This document shows positions 34,394 to 43,849 of a DNA stretch of 64,000 nt, one piece after another. The stretch's first letter is position 1, and each line of letters starts with the position of its first letter. Location: the NCBI GenBank assembly GCA_963700495.1, contig CAVOXT010000006.1, positions 186,001 to 250,000 of the forward strand, written 5' to 3'. The DNA is from JACCTU01 sp963700495 (GTDB lineage: Bacteria; Actinomycetota; Thermoleophilia; Gaiellales; Gaiellaceae). The notes beneath the pieces were generated by a model. That model worked only from the letters and a program-made list of their open reading frames with translations, ran no database searches and was not told the origin of the DNA. The translations under genes were made by a program, and so were the position numbers.

Positions 34394-36252
34394 CGGTCGC
34401 GATCGCAGTGCTTGCGATCTCGCTCGACGGAGGGATGTACGGGCTCGTCGAGCGCCACACGCTCGGGGTGATCGTGTGGTGGACGCTGTTCTTCGCGCTC
34501 TCGATCGGAGTCCTTCCACGCCGCCGGGTTGACCGGCGCCTCGCCTCGCTCTTGACACTCGTCGCCGGATTGGCGGCGCTGACGGTCGCGTCCTCCGCCT
34601 GGGCGCCGAGCGCCGACGCCGCAGTGCGCGAGCTCGACCTGATCCTGTTGTACGCGGGTGTGATCGCACTCGTCGCGCTGGCCTGCACGGCGGCCGACGT
34701 TCCGCGCGTCACCGACGGGATCGCTCTCGGCATCTGCGGCGTCGCCGCGGTTGCGCTCACGAGCCGCTTCGTCCCCGGCGCATTCGGGGCCGACGAGATC
34801 CCGACGTACCTGCCGAGCGCGAGCAACCGACTCGCGTATCCCGTCGGCTACTGGAACGGACTCGCGGTGCTGCTCGCGCTCGCGGTTCCTCTGTTGCTGC
34901 GGGCGGCGATCTCCGGCGAGCGGTTCGCGGGGCGGGCTGCAGCGTTCGCCGCGTTCCCGGCGATCGGCGCCGCGGTCTTTCTCACGTCCTCGCGAACGGG
35001 GTTCGCAGCGACCGCGGTCGGGACGGCGGCATTCGTCGCAATCACGGACCGACGCTGGGCGGCGCTCGGAGCTGTCACCGCCGCTGCGTGCGCGGCAGCG
35101 ACGGGAATCGCCGCGATGCTGGCGTGGCCCGAGGTTGCCGACGGGCCGTTCGTCCGGAACGTCTGGGAGCCTGCCGCGACGCTCGCAGCGCTCTGCGTGA
35201 CCGCCGGCCTTGTGTATCCCGTGGCGGTTCGTGTGGCGCGCCGCCTGCCGGAGCCGCGCCCGGCCGTCGGCTGGATCGCACTCGCCGCAGCGGGCGCCGC
35301 GACCGTCGCCGTCCTGGCTCTGGCCGACGTCGGCGGTCGGGTCGGCCACTTCACGGACCCGCCGCCGCAGGGCACGACGGCGACCGCCGTCACGACCCAC
35401 CTCCTGGACGGAGGGAGCTCGGGCCGTTGGCAGCTCTGGACTGCGGCGGTGCAGGAGTTCCGGGCGAACCCGGTGACGGGTGGCGGCGCCGGCTCGTACG
35501 AGTCGTGGTGGCTCGCGCACGGGTCGATCGCCGCCCCGATCGCCACCGCCCACTCGCTGTACCTCGAGAGCCTCGCCGAGCTCGGGATCGCCGGGGTCGT
35601 GCTCGTCGTCCTGGCGCTCGCGTGGCCGATCGTCATTGCGGGCCGGTCGCGGGGGACGGCCCCTGCGGCAATTGCCGCAGCGCTCGTCGCGTATGCCTTC
35701 GGCGCCGGCGTGGACTGGGTCTGGGATCTGCCGGCCGTCACCGTCGTCGCCGCCGCACTCGCCGGGCTTGCGACGTCCGTGCGGGCGGGCGCCGGCGCTC
35801 CAGCGGGTGCAGGTGCCCTCCGGTTTGCCGCTGCCGCGGCCTGCCTCGTCGTTCTGTGCGCGCAGACGCTGCAGCTCCTCGCGCAGCTCCAGCTCGAGTC
35901 GAGCCAGTCCGTGGCGAGATCGGGCCGCTACGACGCGGCCGTCGACGCCGCCCGGCTCGCGAGGAACCTCCAGCCGTGGGCGGCGGCGCCGCACCTGCAG
36001 CTCGCGCTCGTGAGCGAGGAGGCCGGCAGGCTCGACACAGCGCGGCGTTCGCTCGAACGCGCGCTTCGCAGAGATGGGTCGGATTGGAAGCTGTGGCTCG
36101 TCGCCGCGAGGCTCGAGACGAAGCAAGGCGCGCTTGTCGAGGCACGAAGGAGCCTGTGCCGCGCCGCGGAACTGAATCCGCGCTCGCCGCTTCTCTCCGC
36201 GACCGACGGCCCCGGCGCGATGCGGTGCGCTCGATCGAAGGAGCAGACGTGA
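34378..36252 (+). CDS. O-antigen ligase/polymerase family membrane protein with TPR-like tail
   Basis: A 624-residue protein with about twelve membrane helices and the Wzy_C/O-antigen ligase signature: RWQLWTAAVQEFRANPVTGGGAGSYESWW with a following AHSLYLESLAELGIAG periplasmic loop. The last ~120 residues (ARSGRYDAAVDAARLARNLQPWAAAPHLQLALVSEE onward) form TPR-like helices, common in the actinobacterial versions. It would join polysaccharide units to an acceptor or polymerise them at the outer face of the membrane. It overlaps the sugar transferase gene by 4 bp (GTGA), starting the polysaccharide operon. Confidence 0.85.
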   Translation: MVVRASVAIAVLAISLDGGMYGLVERHTLGVIVWWTLFFALSIGVLPRRRVDRRLASLLTLVAGLAALTVASSAWAPSADAAVRELDLILLYAGVIALVALACTAADVPRVTDGIALGICGVAAVALTSRFVPGAFGADEIPTYLPSASNRLAYPVGYWNGLAVLLALAVPLLLRAAISGERFAGRAAAFAAFPAIGAAVFLTSSRTGFAATAVGTAAFVAITDRRWAALGAVTAAACAAATGIAAMLAWPEVADGPFVRNVWEPAATLAALCVTAGLVYPVAVRVARRLPEPRPAVGWIALAAAGAATVAVLALADVGGRVGHFTDPPPQGTTATAVTTHLLDGGSSGRWQLWTAAVQEFRANPVTGGGAGSYESWWLAHGSIAAPIATAHSLYLESLAELGIAGVVLVVLALAWPIVIAGRSRGTAPAAIAAALVAYAFGAGVDWVWDLPAVTVVAAALAGLATSVRAGAGAPAGAGALRFAAAAACLVVLCAQTLQLLAQLQLESSQSVARSGRYDAAVDAARLARNLQPWAAAPHLQLALVSEEAGRLDTARRSLERALRRDGSDWKLWLVAARLETKQGALVEARRSLCRAAELNPRSPLLSATDGPGAMRCARSKEQT

Positions 36253-37664
36253 ACCGTCCGGAGTCGGTGTCCGAGCTTCACCCGATCGCGCTTCCGGCGC
36301 CGTTCCCGTACGAGGGCGAGCCCAGGGCGCAGCCCATCCGCCATCGCGACGCGCTGCGCCGGAGGTTGCTCGCTGTGGCCGATGTTCTGACCGCACTGCT
36401 CGGGGCTGCAACCGTGGCGCATGCAACAGGCGTCGGGCTCATCTGGGCGCCGCTCGCAGTGCCGGGCTGGATCGTGCTCGCCAAGCTCTACGGCCTCTAC
36501 GACCGCGACCACCGAGCGCTCAGGCACCTGACGATGGACGAGCTGCCGAGCCTCTTCGCATGGACGCTGACCGCGTCGGTCGCGACGGCGGTGGCCGTGG
36601 CTCCGCTCGGCGCGCACGAGGCGGCGACGCTGACGGCGGCCGTGGCGGCGTGGCCGGTCGCGACGGTTGCCGCGCTCGCGCTGCGGAGCCTCGCGCGCTG
36701 GACCTGGCGGCGCGCCGTTCCGCCCGAGCGAACGCTCATCCTCGGCGAGGGCCCGCTCGCAATCGCGACGCGCCGCAAGCTCGACCTGTTTCCCGACATC
36801 CACTGTGTCCTCGTCCCGCCACAACCGCACGAGGTCGAGCGGATCCGCCGCAGCGGAACGATCCCGGTGGACGTCGACCGCGTGATCGCCGCGTTCGCCG
36901 ACCTGGACGAGCAGCTCGTCGCGACGCTTGTCGGAGCGTGCAGGTCGACGCAGGTGAAGCTCACCGTCGTGCCGCCGCCGCGCGGGGCGTTCGGGACCGC
37001 CGTGCAGCTCAAGCACGTCGCCGACCTTCCGGTCATGGAGTACAACACGTGGGACGTCTCGCGCTCGACGTTGCTGCTCAAGCGCTGCGTTGACCTCTGC
37101 GTCGCACTGCCGGCCCTCGTCGTGCTCGCGCCGTTGCTCGCGCTCGTGTCGCTCGCCGTCAAGCTCGACTCGCCGGGGCCCGTCGTCTTCCGCCAGTGGC
37201 GCGCGGGCAGGGACGGCCGTCCGTTCCGGATCCTCAAGTTCCGCACGATGGTCGCGAACGCCGAGGAGCTGCTTCCGCAGCTCGTGCCGATCGAGCAGCT
37301 GCGAGAGCCGGTCTTCAAGCTCGCCGGCGACCCTCGTGTTACGCGGCTCGGCCGCCTGCTCAGGCGCACGAGCCTCGACGAGCTCCCGCAGCTCGTGAAC
37401 GTCGTGCGCGGCGACATGAGCCTCGTCGGCCCGCGGCCGGAGCAGGTCGAGCTCGTGGAGCGCTACCTCCCCGAGCACCGCTTCCGGCTCGCCGTCAAGC
37501 CGGGCGTGACCGGGCCGATGCAGGTCTTCGGCCGCGGCCGGCTCAGGTTCGACGAGCGGCTGGCCGTCGAGCGCGAGTACATCGAGAACCTGTCCATCTG
37601 GGCCGACCTGAGAATTCTCGGGCTGACGGTGTCGTCGGTCGGCCGGGGACGGGGTGCGTTCTAA
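36249..37664 (+). CDS. undecaprenyl-phosphate sugar-1-phosphate transferase (exopolysaccharide glycosylphosphotransferase)
   Basis: A 471-residue polyisoprenyl-phosphate hexose-1-phosphate transferase (WcaJ/WbaP class) that starts each polysaccharide unit. The N-terminal half has four membrane helices and a CoA-binding-like domain (RTLILGEGPLAIATRRKLDL). The catalytic C-terminal domain begins after the re-entrant helix (LLLKRCVDLCVALPALVVLA) and shows KLDSPGPVVFRQWRAGRDGRPFRILKFRTM, RTSLDELPQLVNVVRGDMSLVGPRPE and KPGVTGPMQVFGRGRLRFDERL. GTG start overlaps the preceding stop. Confidence 0.94.
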   Translation: MNRPESVSELHPIALPAPFPYEGEPRAQPIRHRDALRRRLLAVADVLTALLGAATVAHATGVGLIWAPLAVPGWIVLAKLYGLYDRDHRALRHLTMDELPSLFAWTLTASVATAVAVAPLGAHEAATLTAAVAAWPVATVAALALRSLARWTWRRAVPPERTLILGEGPLAIATRRKLDLFPDIHCVLVPPQPHEVERIRRSGTIPVDVDRVIAAFADLDEQLVATLVGACRSTQVKLTVVPPPRGAFGTAVQLKHVADLPVMEYNTWDVSRSTLLLKRCVDLCVALPALVVLAPLLALVSLAVKLDSPGPVVFRQWRAGRDGRPFRILKFRTMVANAEELLPQLVPIEQLREPVFKLAGDPRVTRLGRLLRRTSLDELPQLVNVVRGDMSLVGPRPEQVELVERYLPEHRFRLAVKPGVTGPMQVFGRGRLRFDERLAVEREYIENLSIWADLRILGLTVSSVGRGRGAF

Positions 37665-37670
37665 CCGGCC

Positions 37671-38600
37671 GTGGGCGTGCTCACGACCTCTTTGATCATC
37701 CCTACGCTTGCGGGCGCCGGCCTGCCTCGCGTCGTCGCCGAGCTCTCCGAATCCGACGAGGAGCTCGAGGTCGTGATCGCCGACAACGGCCTTCCGGCCC
37801 GCGCCGCCGACGAGCTCTCCGCGCTCGGGGCGAAGGTTGCCCCGATGCCGGGAAACATCGGTTTCGGTGCGGCGGTCAACCGTGCCGTGCGCTTCGCCGA
37901 GGGCGACGTTCTCATCGTCCTGAACGACGACGTCGTTCCCAAAGCGGGTTTCGTGGACCTCATCGTCGACGCGCTTCGTAACGGCGCTGAGATGGCGGCA
38001 TCCGTCTTGACGGGGCCGACACGGACCGTTGAGTGCGCGGGCTTCGAGCTCGACCGGGCGCTCACACCGCACGACTACCTCCGCGGCCTCCCGCTCGACG
38101 AGGTCGACCTCGGGACGGCGCCCCCCGTCGGTCCGTGCGGGGCGGCCGCCGCGTACCTCCGATCGGCGTTCCTGGAGGTCGGCGGCTTCGACGAGGCGTT
38201 CTTCGCGTACTACGAGGACGTCGATCTCGCGCTCCGGCTTCGGGCAGCCGGAGCGACGTGCGCGCTCGCTCCGGGAGCGGTCGGCGTGCATGTCGGCTCC
38301 TCCACGCTCGGGTACGACTCCCTCCGCAAGGCCGAGGTTGTCGGCTTCAGTCGCGCCTACTTCCTGCGCAAGTGGTCACTCGCGCACACGCCGACCGCGG
38401 CGCGGGCACTCGCGTTCGAGCTCGGCGCCACCGCGCTCCTCGTCGGGCGCCACCGTTCGTTGCTCCCGGCTCGCGCGCGGGTGCGCGGGTGGAAGGCGTG
38501 CGACGCTCGGGCAGCCGCAGCCGCAGCCGCGCCGCTGACGGTCGGGGCGCTCGCCGGCGCGCGCCGGCGCTACGCGAGGAAGGCGGCGCGCAGCGCGTGA
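37671..38600 (+). CDS. family 2 glycosyltransferase
   Basis: A 309-residue GT-A enzyme. The N-terminal nucleotide-sugar domain has SLIIPTLAGAGLPRVV, VVIADNG, the NIGFGAAVNRAV motif of rhamnosyl/galactofuranosyl-type GT2 enzymes, the metal-binding DDV in LIVLNDDVVPKAG, and the acceptor motif FFAYYEDVDLALRLRAAG. A short amphipathic C-terminal region may touch the membrane. It begins 6 bp after the sugar transferase and overlaps the following methyltransferase by 4 bp, so the genes are translated together. Donor sugar unknown. Confidence 0.92.
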   Translation: MGVLTTSLIIPTLAGAGLPRVVAELSESDEELEVVIADNGLPARAADELSALGAKVAPMPGNIGFGAAVNRAVRFAEGDVLIVLNDDVVPKAGFVDLIVDALRNGAEMAASVLTGPTRTVECAGFELDRALTPHDYLRGLPLDEVDLGTAPPVGPCGAAAAYLRSAFLEVGGFDEAFFAYYEDVDLALRLRAAGATCALAPGAVGVHVGSSTLGYDSLRKAEVVGFSRAYFLRKWSLAHTPTAARALAFELGATALLVGRHRSLLPARARVRGWKACDARAAAAAAAPLTVGALAGARRRYARKAARSA

Positions 38601-39724
38601 GGGAGCTGCTCGTCTGCCCGGAGACCGGCGGATCGCTCTCCGAGCTCCCACTGCAGGACGCCGAGCGCCTACTCGGCGCCGTCGCCGGCCTGCGGCCGCG
38701 TCCAAGAGGCTCGGTCGCGCCGATTGGGACGACGCCGTCTGTTCTCGTCCGGGCGGACGGCACCGCCGCCTACCCCATCGTCGACGGCGTACCGATACTC
38801 ATCCCGGCCGAGCGGCTCGGAGCGCACGCACCCGCCGTGGACGTGAGGCGGGCGCCGTACGCAGAGGCGTATGACGAGATGCGCTTCTACAACGGGAGCG
38901 CGATCGACTGGGCCGACCGGCTCGCCGCCTCCTTCGACGGCGAGGACGAGACGGGCGCGCACGTCGACGACCCGGTCACACAGGCCCTGCGGGTTGCTGC
39001 GCTCGCAACTCTCCCCGCCGAAGAGCTGGCCTCGTTCCCCGATCCACCCGAACGCTGGCTGCACCTGCGCTTCGAGTCGGCGGCGCTCGAGGACGCCTAC
39101 CGCCACGTCGCGCCGGTGACAGGGCTGCGCGTGCTGCAACTCGGAGGCATCGGGCTCGACGCCGTCAAATACGCGCTTGCCGGGGCCGCGGAGGTCGCGC
39201 TGGTGTCGCCGATGCTCGGCGAGCTTCGCTTCGCCCGCGTGCTCGCCGAACGCTGCGGGGTCGTGTCACGTCTCACGTGCGTCGCCGGCGTCGCCGAACA
39301 GCTCCCGTTCGCGGAGGCGACCTTCGACGTCGTCTTCGTTCCCGGTTCGCTGCACCACACGTCGACCGAGCTCGCCATCGGCGAGTGCGCCCGCGTCCTG
39401 AGAGACGGCGGGAAGTTCGCAGCGGTCGAGCCGTGGCGGGCCCCGGGCTACGGACTCGGCACGCGTATCTTCGGGAAGCGAGAGCCTGTGCGGTGCAAGC
39501 CGCTCACGCGCGAGCGGGTGGCGCCGTTCTTCCACACGTTCGGCAGCCCGCGGTTGATCCACCACGGCGCGCTCACGCGCTACCCCCTGATCGCGTTCGA
39601 CAAGCTGGGGCTCGGCCTCTCGCATCGGGCTGTTCGGCGCGTCGTCGCCGCCGACGACGCGCTCTGCCGCAAGACGAACCGCTCGTGGTCCGGCAGCAGC
39701 GTCGCGCTGCTCGCCGTCCGCTGA
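38597..39724 (+). CDS. SAM-dependent methyltransferase with N-terminal Trm112-like domain
   Basis: A 375-residue protein. The first ~75 residues resemble a Trm112p/UPF0434 module (LLVCPETGGSL ... AYPIVDGVPILIP). A linker leads to a class I methyltransferase fold with motif I LRVLQLGGIGLDAVKYALAG, AEQLPFAEATFDVVFVPGSLHH and CARVLRDGGKFAAVEPW. It probably methylates a sugar or lipid-linked intermediate of the polysaccharide. GTG 38597 overlaps the GT2 stop (GTGA); the open frame upstream is the shadow of the GT2 gene. Confidence 0.85.
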   Translation: MRELLVCPETGGSLSELPLQDAERLLGAVAGLRPRPRGSVAPIGTTPSVLVRADGTAAYPIVDGVPILIPAERLGAHAPAVDVRRAPYAEAYDEMRFYNGSAIDWADRLAASFDGEDETGAHVDDPVTQALRVAALATLPAEELASFPDPPERWLHLRFESAALEDAYRHVAPVTGLRVLQLGGIGLDAVKYALAGAAEVALVSPMLGELRFARVLAERCGVVSRLTCVAGVAEQLPFAEATFDVVFVPGSLHHTSTELAIGECARVLRDGGKFAAVEPWRAPGYGLGTRIFGKREPVRCKPLTRERVAPFFHTFGSPRLIHHGALTRYPLIAFDKLGLGLSHRAVRRVVAADDALCRKTNRSWSGSSVALLAVR

Positions 39725-39730
39725 GCGCGC

Positions 39731-40405
39731 TCAGGCCGGGTGCCAGCGGAACACGTGCCTCCCGAGCGTGCGTGCCGCCGCAAATGTCCTCCAGCGCGCG
39801 ACCCTCACGCCATACGAGACCGTCCGGAAGTCGGCGCCGCGGAGCTCGCGCACCGGCGAGTTCGTGACCACGCTGAACACGCTCACGCCGGAGAGGTCCT
39901 GCTCGTCGAAATCGACGGGCTTGGTCGCGCTCAGGAACACGCCGGGAGCCGTGCCGTCGGACTCGATCGCTTCGATGTCGCAATCGCCGAAGATCACCTC
40001 GAAGTCGTCCGGCGTAAAGCGCCAGTAGTCGTCCGGAAAGCCGTGGAACGGAAAGCCGGGCGATCTGGTCGTGATCACGAGCCGCCCCTCCGGCCGGCAG
40101 ACGCGCTTCAGGTTCGACACGACCCGCCGCCAGTCGCGCACGTGCTCGAGAACCTCGGTGGCGACCACGATGTCGAAGCTGTCCGGCCCGAAGCGGTCGA
40201 CCAGCTCCTCCGCGCCGCAGACGAGGTCCACCCCCGGCCCACCGACCAGGTCGACGCCGACGTACTCGTGGGGCTCGTAGTGCTCGAGCACCGAGCGGAG
40301 GCTGCCGTTCACGTCGAGCGACCCGACCTCGAGCACCCTCTTGCCCGAGACGTGCTCGCGTTCCAGGCTCCGGACGCCGAATGCGAGGGAGCTGACGTTG
40401 CACAC
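39731..40405 (-). CDS. class I SAM-dependent methyltransferase
   Basis: A 224-residue methyltransferase. Motif I is KRVLEVGSLDVNGSLRSVLEHY, then YVGVDLVGGPGVDLVCGAEEL, FDIVVATEVLEHVRDWRRVVSNL and CRPEGRLVITTRSPGFPFHGFPDDYWRFTPDDF. The last is a string seen in methyltransferases of polysaccharide clusters. It reads against its neighbours. TAAGTT at 40415-40420 (minus strand) ends 9 nt before the GTG start. The ATG-less start and absence of a Shine-Dalgarno fit leaderless transcription. Substrate unknown; likely a sugar or acceptor of the adjacent pathway. Confidence 0.88.
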   Translation of the reverse strand: MCNVSSLAFGVRSLEREHVSGKRVLEVGSLDVNGSLRSVLEHYEPHEYVGVDLVGGPGVDLVCGAEELVDRFGPDSFDIVVATEVLEHVRDWRRVVSNLKRVCRPEGRLVITTRSPGFPFHGFPDDYWRFTPDDFEVIFGDCDIEAIESDGTAPGVFLSATKPVDFDEQDLSGVSVFSVVTNSPVRELRGADFRTVSYGVRVARWRTFAAARTLGRHVFRWHPA

Positions 40406-40414
40406 GGAGCGACG

Positions 40415-40420
40415 AACTTA
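40415..40420 (-). promoter_or_regulatory. -10-like TAAGTT box of the methyltransferase gene
   Basis: TAAGTT ends 9 nt before GTG 40405 on the minus strand, in the gap shared with the divergent flippase gene. Confidence 0.45.
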
Positions 40421-40443
40421 CAGCCCGGCCCGGTCGGCCTCCT

Positions 40444-41854
40444 GTGACCGACCCCGCCGTTCCCTGGCGGGCGACCCGGCGCTTCGCGGCGATCTTCGGT
40501 GCGGCACTCGTCGTGGGGCAGGTCGGGCAGCTCGTCTGGCTCTCGCTCGGCAGCCGCACGATGTCCACCGGAGACTTCGGCACGGTTCTCGCGGCGCAGG
40601 CGCTCTACGCGGTGCTCCAGCTCGTGATCGAGGGCGGAGCCGCGTTCCACGGCGCGCGCCTGGCGGCGGCGCAGGAGCTGGACGCGGAGGCACGCAGCTC
40701 CGTCATCCGACTCAGGCTGCAGCTCGGCGGCGCCGGGGTCGTCGTCGCGCTGGCGTTCGGGGCGGCCGGGGGCTACGACTCACTGGCGGCACTCGCGCCG
40801 TTCACGCTTGCGCTCGTCCTGTTCGCGCTGTTCACGCACTGGGAGAGCTTCGGACGGGGCTCGAGCGGGCCATGGTCGACGTACCTCGTCCTGCGCGCCC
40901 TCGTTCTGACCCTCGCGAGCGGCGCCTTCCTGGTCGTCGGCGAGACCTTCCCTCTCTACGGCGCCGGGCTCGCCGAGTGCGCGGCGATCGTGGCTGCCTC
41001 GCTCGCGTTCGGGTTCCGCCCTCTCCAGGATCTGCGGCTCGGCCTTCGGGCGAGGCGCTCGCCCTGGCGCAGCGCGCTGTCGGTCGGGCTGCCGAGCGTG
41101 ACGTGGCAGGTGGGCCTCGCGTCCGGCACGGTGCTGCTCAGCACGTTCGGCGTCGCCCGCGCAGGCGGCGCGCCTGGGCGTGAGCGTCCGCCTGCTGACC
41201 GGGGTGAACCAGCTCGCCGCCGTGCTCGCCACCGCGCTGTTCCCGCGTCTCGCAGGCTCGGCGTCAGGCTCGCGGCAGTACGCGCACGACGACGCTGCGA
41301 TCGGTCTCCTCGTCAGGATCGCCTGCGCCGTCGGCCTCGCCGCAAGCGCCCTGCTCCTGATCGACCCGAGCTTGTTCGTCAAGCTCTTCCTCAATCACAC
41401 CGACTCCGACAGCGAGGCGACGGCGGCACTCGTGCTCGCCGCCGCGCCCGTCACGACGCTGCTCGTTGCGCTGTCGATGGTCCTGACCGCCCGCCGGCTC
41501 GAGGCTGCGTTCCTGGTCCCGTTCCTCGTCGGCACCGGCACCGTGCTCGCAGCGAGCGCCGCGGTGCTGCTCGCCGACCCGGAGTCCCCAGCGATCTGGC
41601 TCGCGGGCGCGTTCGTCGCCGGGCAGCTCCTGACGATGGTCCTGCTCGTCCCCCGTGCGGTCGCCGCGATGCCGTCGGTGCCTGCGCTCCGGCTCATCGG
41701 GCTGGGAGTGGTGCCGGTCGCGCTGCTTGCGTCGGTCGCGGCGGTCGTCTCCGAGCTTCGGGTCGAGGTCGCGCTCGTCGAGCTGGTGCTCGCAGGCGCG
41801 CTGGTTGCTGCAGCTAGCCGCGGCGCGCGCCGGCGAGCTGAACGCGTCCCTTGA
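40444..41854 (+). CDS. Wzx-like polysaccharide flippase, frameshifted
   Basis: Two overlapping frames make one flippase of ~470 residues. The first (from GTG 40444) runs to about LLSTFGVARA with six helices. The second continues ARLGVSVRLLTGVNQLAAVLATALFPRL to 41854 with six more. The switch falls at 41150-41170 (GCCCGCGCAGGCGGCGCG), where a one-base change would restore a single frame. The product would move undecaprenyl-linked sugars across the membrane. The second frame also has a GTG (41180), but a flippase half is not expected to function, so this is a broken gene or a sequence error. Confidence 0.75.
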
Positions 41855-43285
41855 CGGCCGGGACTGCGCGCGCCGTCAGCTGAGCACGCGTTGCGCGATC
41901 GAGCACGACGATCACGATCGCGAGACCGGTGAGCGCGAACACGAGGTTCTGGAACATCGTCGCGAAACCGCGAGTCAGCAGCGCGTGCGTGAACGGGACG
42001 ACGAGCGCGTATGCGAGCAGCGCAAGCCGTCCGCGCGGGAGGCAGAGCCGCACGAGACCGGCGCAGAGGAGACCGAGCACGAGGCAGCCGACGGCGACGA
42101 GCGGGACGCCGCCGTTCCAGTACAGCTCCCCCTGTGCCGAGATCGGAATGCCCGCGTTGGCACCCGGGTAGAGGTAGGCGCCCACCTCGAAGTCGACTCC
42201 GAGCGGCTTGTCCGGCCACATGCTTCGCGGCACGAGCGCCTGTGGGATCTCGGCGAGCGTGCGGCCGTCGAGGTAGCCGATCGACGACGGCGTGAGCTGC
42301 TGCATCGCGACGAAGTGGTCGAAGGTGCTGAGGTCGGAGACGTAGCTCGCCCACATCGGCGTCTCCGCGGCGAGGTGGAACGCCTCCGGCGTGTCGACGA
42401 CGTGAGTGTAGGCGCGGACCTGCTGTCCGAACCCGAGCGCGAGCATCCCGAGCGAGCCGACGACGAGCCCCGTGAGGACGTGCACGGGCCGCAGGCGGCG
42501 GAGCGCGATCACGAGCACGATGCCGCTGACGAACGCGAACGCGGCGAACATCCGGAGCTGCGTGGCGACGGCGGCGAGCGCCGCGGAGGTGCCGGCGGCC
42601 GCAACGATCAGGCGCGAGCCGCGCGTGCCCCCTTCCAGGCTCACGAGCAGCGCGTAGAGGCCGACGGACTGCACGATCCAGACGCCGACGAACGCCCAGA
42701 AGCTCGAGCGCTGGTCGGTGCGAATCGCGACAGCCGAGTGCATGAGGGTGTCGAGCCCGCCTTGCCGCTGGAACAGGACGATCCAGAGCAGCGTCCCGAA
42801 GGCCAGCAGCGCCGCGGCCGCCGGAACGCTCAACTGCGCGTGGCACGTTCGTCCCGGATCCTCCCGATCACAGGCAGGTGCCCGAGGGCGAGCAGGTAGC
42901 CGACACTCCACGCCGCGACTCCCACGGCAGCGATCGCGACCGTGCGTGTGAGCTGCCCGACGTCGAAGCCCAGGCGTGCGAGCCCCACCGCGGCGTGGTC
43001 GGTCGTGAAGAAGAGCTCGAGCGGCCGGAAGACGAAGAGCGCGAGCCACGTCACCGCGGCCGGCACGAGCGGCGAGATCGCGAACAGGTGCCAGCGGCGA
43101 TCGAGCCGTCCGAAGCTCGACACGGCACTGACCGCCACCGCGGCGAGCACCAGGAGGATCGCGAGCGCGAGGGCCGCGGGCCGGTCCCTGTCGATGACGT
43201 CGCCGGCGAGCAGAGCGGCGAGCGCGCCGACGCCGCAGAGCGCGCCGAGCTCGGCTCCCGACCGCCCGTTCAGACGGCCGCTCAT
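41814..43285 (-). CDS. O-antigen/exopolysaccharide polymerase (Wzy-like), split by a frame change
   Basis: The N-terminal part (MSGRLNGRSGAELGALCG onward, 43285 to 42830) has about five helices and ends GHLPVIGRIRDE. The rest (from about 42845, CHAQLSVPAAAALLAFGTLLWIVLF) has eight more helices plus a periplasmic loop with SIGYLDGRTLAEIPQALVPRSMWPDKP, typical of oligosaccharide-repeat polymerases. The frames meet at 42835-42850. A TTG there overlaps the first stop as TTGA, so two coupled genes are formally possible. Homologues of this kind are single proteins of ~450-490 residues, which favours a frameshift. It polymerises repeat units on the outer face. Confidence 0.72.
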
Positions 43286-43312
43286 GCGTGCGGTTCCGTC
43301 CGGCCGCCGGAG

Positions 43313-43318
43313 TACGTT
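43313..43318 (+). promoter_or_regulatory. -10-like TACGTT box of the lipoprotein gene
   Basis: TACGTT ends 9 nt before GTG 43328. Confidence 0.45.
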
Positions 43319-43327
43319 CCGCCGATC

Positions 43328-43846
43328 GTGCGCCGCGCTCTACCGCTCCTCGCAGCCGGGGTGCTCGCAATCGCGGGCTGCGGCGGTGAAGGCGAGCTCG
43401 CCCCCCAGGTGTACCCCGGCGCAGCCGAGCAGCTGCTCACCGAGCAGGACATCGAGCAGCAGACGGCCGGCACGCCGCAGGCGGCCCTGCTCCGGTGGTG
43501 GCGAAGCAGCCAGTTCGCGGAGCGAAACGGGTTCCTGCGGGGATTTGCGGCCGACGTCGCGGAGCGGCTGTCGTCGCGCGGCGACCTCGATCGCGAGCTC
43601 GAGTACTTCGCCGGCGGGATCCGAGTGACCCGGCCGGAGTTCGTCGACGTGCAGATCGCGGGCGACAGGGCGACGGTCTTCACGATGCTTCGCACGCGCC
43701 AGCCGGTCGGCTCGACGAGGTTCGTCACCGCGACCCGCCCGCAGGCCTTCCCGATGGTGAACGAGGGCGATCGGTGGCGGCTCGCCGACCAGCACTTCTT
43801 CCAGGCGGTCATCGCGCCTCTCGCCGAGCAACGGGCCTCGAGCTGA
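43328..43846 (+). CDS. putative lipoprotein of unknown function (172 aa)
   Basis: The start VRRALPLLAAGVLAIAGCGG is a lipoprotein signal with lipobox IAGC, so the mature protein would be anchored on the outer face through Cys. The mature part has a helical region (AAEQLLTEQDIEQQTAGTPQAALLRWWRSSQFA) and a beta-rich half ending in MVNEGDRWRLADQHFF. This resembles the NTF2-like or DUF-type domains found in lipoproteins. Family not recognised. A TACGTT box lies 9 nt upstream of the GTG. It is divergent from the polymerase gene and probably belongs to the surface polysaccharide system. Confidence 0.75.
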   Translation: MRRALPLLAAGVLAIAGCGGEGELAPQVYPGAAEQLLTEQDIEQQTAGTPQAALLRWWRSSQFAERNGFLRGFAADVAERLSSRGDLDRELEYFAGGIRVTRPEFVDVQIAGDRATVFTMLRTRQPVGSTRFVTATRPQAFPMVNEGDRWRLADQHFFQAVIAPLAEQRASS

Positions 43847-43849
43847 TCG

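Noticed and set aside
34357..38291. Long minus-strand ORFs (689 and 787 codons) across the ligase and sugar transferase
   Set aside because: Low-complexity Arg/Glu-rich sequence typical of antisense frames in high-GC DNA; overlapping genes on plus are well supported.
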